DNA from: Elusimicrobiota bacterium
GTDB lineage: Bacteria; Elusimicrobiota; Elusimicrobia; UBA1565; JACRDR01
Length of the DNA stretch: 8,300 nucleotides
Direction: 5' to 3'
Assembly (NCBI GenBank): GCA_016212845.1
Contig: JACRDR010000015.1
Location: 1 to 8,300, forward strand
The position numbers and the translations under genes are program-made. Shown piece after piece: positions 7,696-8,300 of the stretch. Position 1 is the first letter of the stretch. The number at the start of each line of letters is the position of its first letter. The notes under the pieces are model-generated. The model worked only from the letters and a program-made list of their open reading frames with translations, searched no databases and was not told the origin of the DNA.

Positions 7696-8300
7696 CTCCG
7701 GCTCACCCGCCGCGACTTCCTCAACGGAGTCGCGGCGGCGCTCGCGGCGCCGGCGTTCCTCCGGCGCCCGCGGGCGCGGCCGGGGCGCTCCGACGTGCCG
7801 GGCGCCTTCGAGATTCCGCACGCTCTCCGGGACGGCCTGTCGTTCGGGACGCCGGTCGACACCGGCGAACGCTACGACCTCCTCGGGGTCGGCGCCGGGC
7901 TCAGCGGCCTGGCGGCCGCGCTGGTCTTCCGCCGGCGCGCGGGCGAAGGCGCGCGGATCCTGCTCCTCGACTGCCGCGACGAGTTCGGCGGTCACGCGCG
8001 GCGCGACGAGTTCCGCGCCGGCGGGCGGCTGCTCCTGGGCTACGGCGGCGGGCAATCTCTCGACACGCCGTCCACGTTTTCTCCCGCCGCGGCCGCCGTG
8101 CTGAAGGAGGCGGGCGTCGAGCTCGAGCGGCTGGGCGCGGCGTTCGATCAGGACTTCTACTTCGGCCGCGGCCGTCCGGCGGTGTTCTTCGATCGCGAGA
8201 CCTTCGGCCGGGACGCGCTCGCCGCCGGAGAGCCCCGCTCGGGGCCGGGCGAGAGGCCCGCCGGCTGGGCGAAGTTCCTGGCGGGCTCCCCGCTGAGCCC
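7696..8300 (+). CDS. Tat-exported FAD-dependent oxidoreductase, spermidine dehydrogenase-like (3' end outside window; 5' end unresolved)
   Basis: An open frame runs from the end of the malic enzyme to the window edge and is clearly coding. It begins with a twin-arginine signal (LTRRDFLNG, twin Arg at 7708-7713, then an Ala-rich stretch). It continues with AFEIPHALRDGLSF, a dinucleotide-binding loop GAGLSGLAAA (about 7891-7920), DEFGGHARRDEFRAGG and LLLGYGGGQSLDTPSTFSP. This order matches the FAD-binding N-terminal half of spermidine dehydrogenase-like proteins of the NAD(P)-binding amine oxidase group, which act in the periplasm; the real substrate is not known. No ATG, GTG or TTG occurs in this frame between the stop at 7543 and the Tat motif. 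The first is GTG 7795, which would delete the signal. GTG 7691 overlaps the malic enzyme stop as GTGA but lies one base out of frame, so a one-base indel near 7698-7701 is suspected. The start given here is simply the first full in-frame codon after the malic enzyme. Confidence 0.82.

Noticed and set aside
5961..7862. A 633-codon open frame on the minus strand across the malic enzyme.
   Set aside because: It shows no recognisable domain, has an Arg-rich composition, and lies fully opposite a gene with all catalytic motifs intact.
6596..8104. A 502-codon plus-strand frame crossing the malic enzyme end and the following gene, which contains the GTG at 7691.
   Set aside because: It is out of frame with both real genes; after 7691 it reads Arg/Ser-rich sequence while the adjacent frame shows the Tat and FAD motifs.

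Overview
The window is gene-dense, high-GC (about two thirds G+C by eye) bacterial DNA. All nine recognisable genes lie on the + strand. No gap between genes exceeds about 61 bases, and several neighbours overlap by 4 to 26 bases. I cannot name the organism. The mix of a pyruvate:ferredoxin oxidoreductase, a two-domain NAD(P) malic enzyme and an aa3-like (A2-type) heme-copper oxidase points to a facultatively aerobic or aerotolerant bacterium from a high-GC lineage. I see no tRNA, rRNA, CRISPR array, insertion sequence or convincing terminator.

Layout: (1) 2-721, the 3' end of a pyruvate:ferredoxin oxidoreductase gene (thiamine-diphosphate domain). (2) 708-1481, a YwiC-like membrane protein overlapping it. 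(3) 1543-2034, an Rrf2-family regulator with a four-cysteine, probably iron-sulfur, site. (4) 2009-5979, a cytochrome c oxidase operon in the order subunit III, subunit IV, Sco copper chaperone, subunit II, subunit I. (5) 6021-7694, a malic enzyme. (6) about 7696 to the window end, the 5' part of a Tat-exported FAD oxidoreductase related to spermidine dehydrogenase, whose start codon cannot be placed in frame.

How they fit together: genes 2009-5979 encode a complete minimal oxidase core (I, II, III, IV) with its CuA assembly factor. The regulator gene overlaps the first oxidase gene, so it probably senses oxygen, nitric oxide or iron-sulfur status and controls the operon (inference). No cytochrome c, bc1 or alternative complex III gene, and no heme A/O synthesis gene, is present, so electron donor and heme supply must come from elsewhere. 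Malic enzyme and pyruvate:ferredoxin oxidoreductase both act at the pyruvate node, but their link to the oxidase is positional only.

The most interesting observations are in the oxidase. Subunit I carries YSHPAVY in place of the usual HPEVY (the A2-type signature), and the K-pathway lysine is replaced by valine (V380). Subunit II has Gln in place of the Mg-binding Glu in the CuA loop and Tyr in place of the usual electron-entry Trp. The other point is the missing in-frame start of the last gene, which suggests a one-base indel close to 7698-7701.
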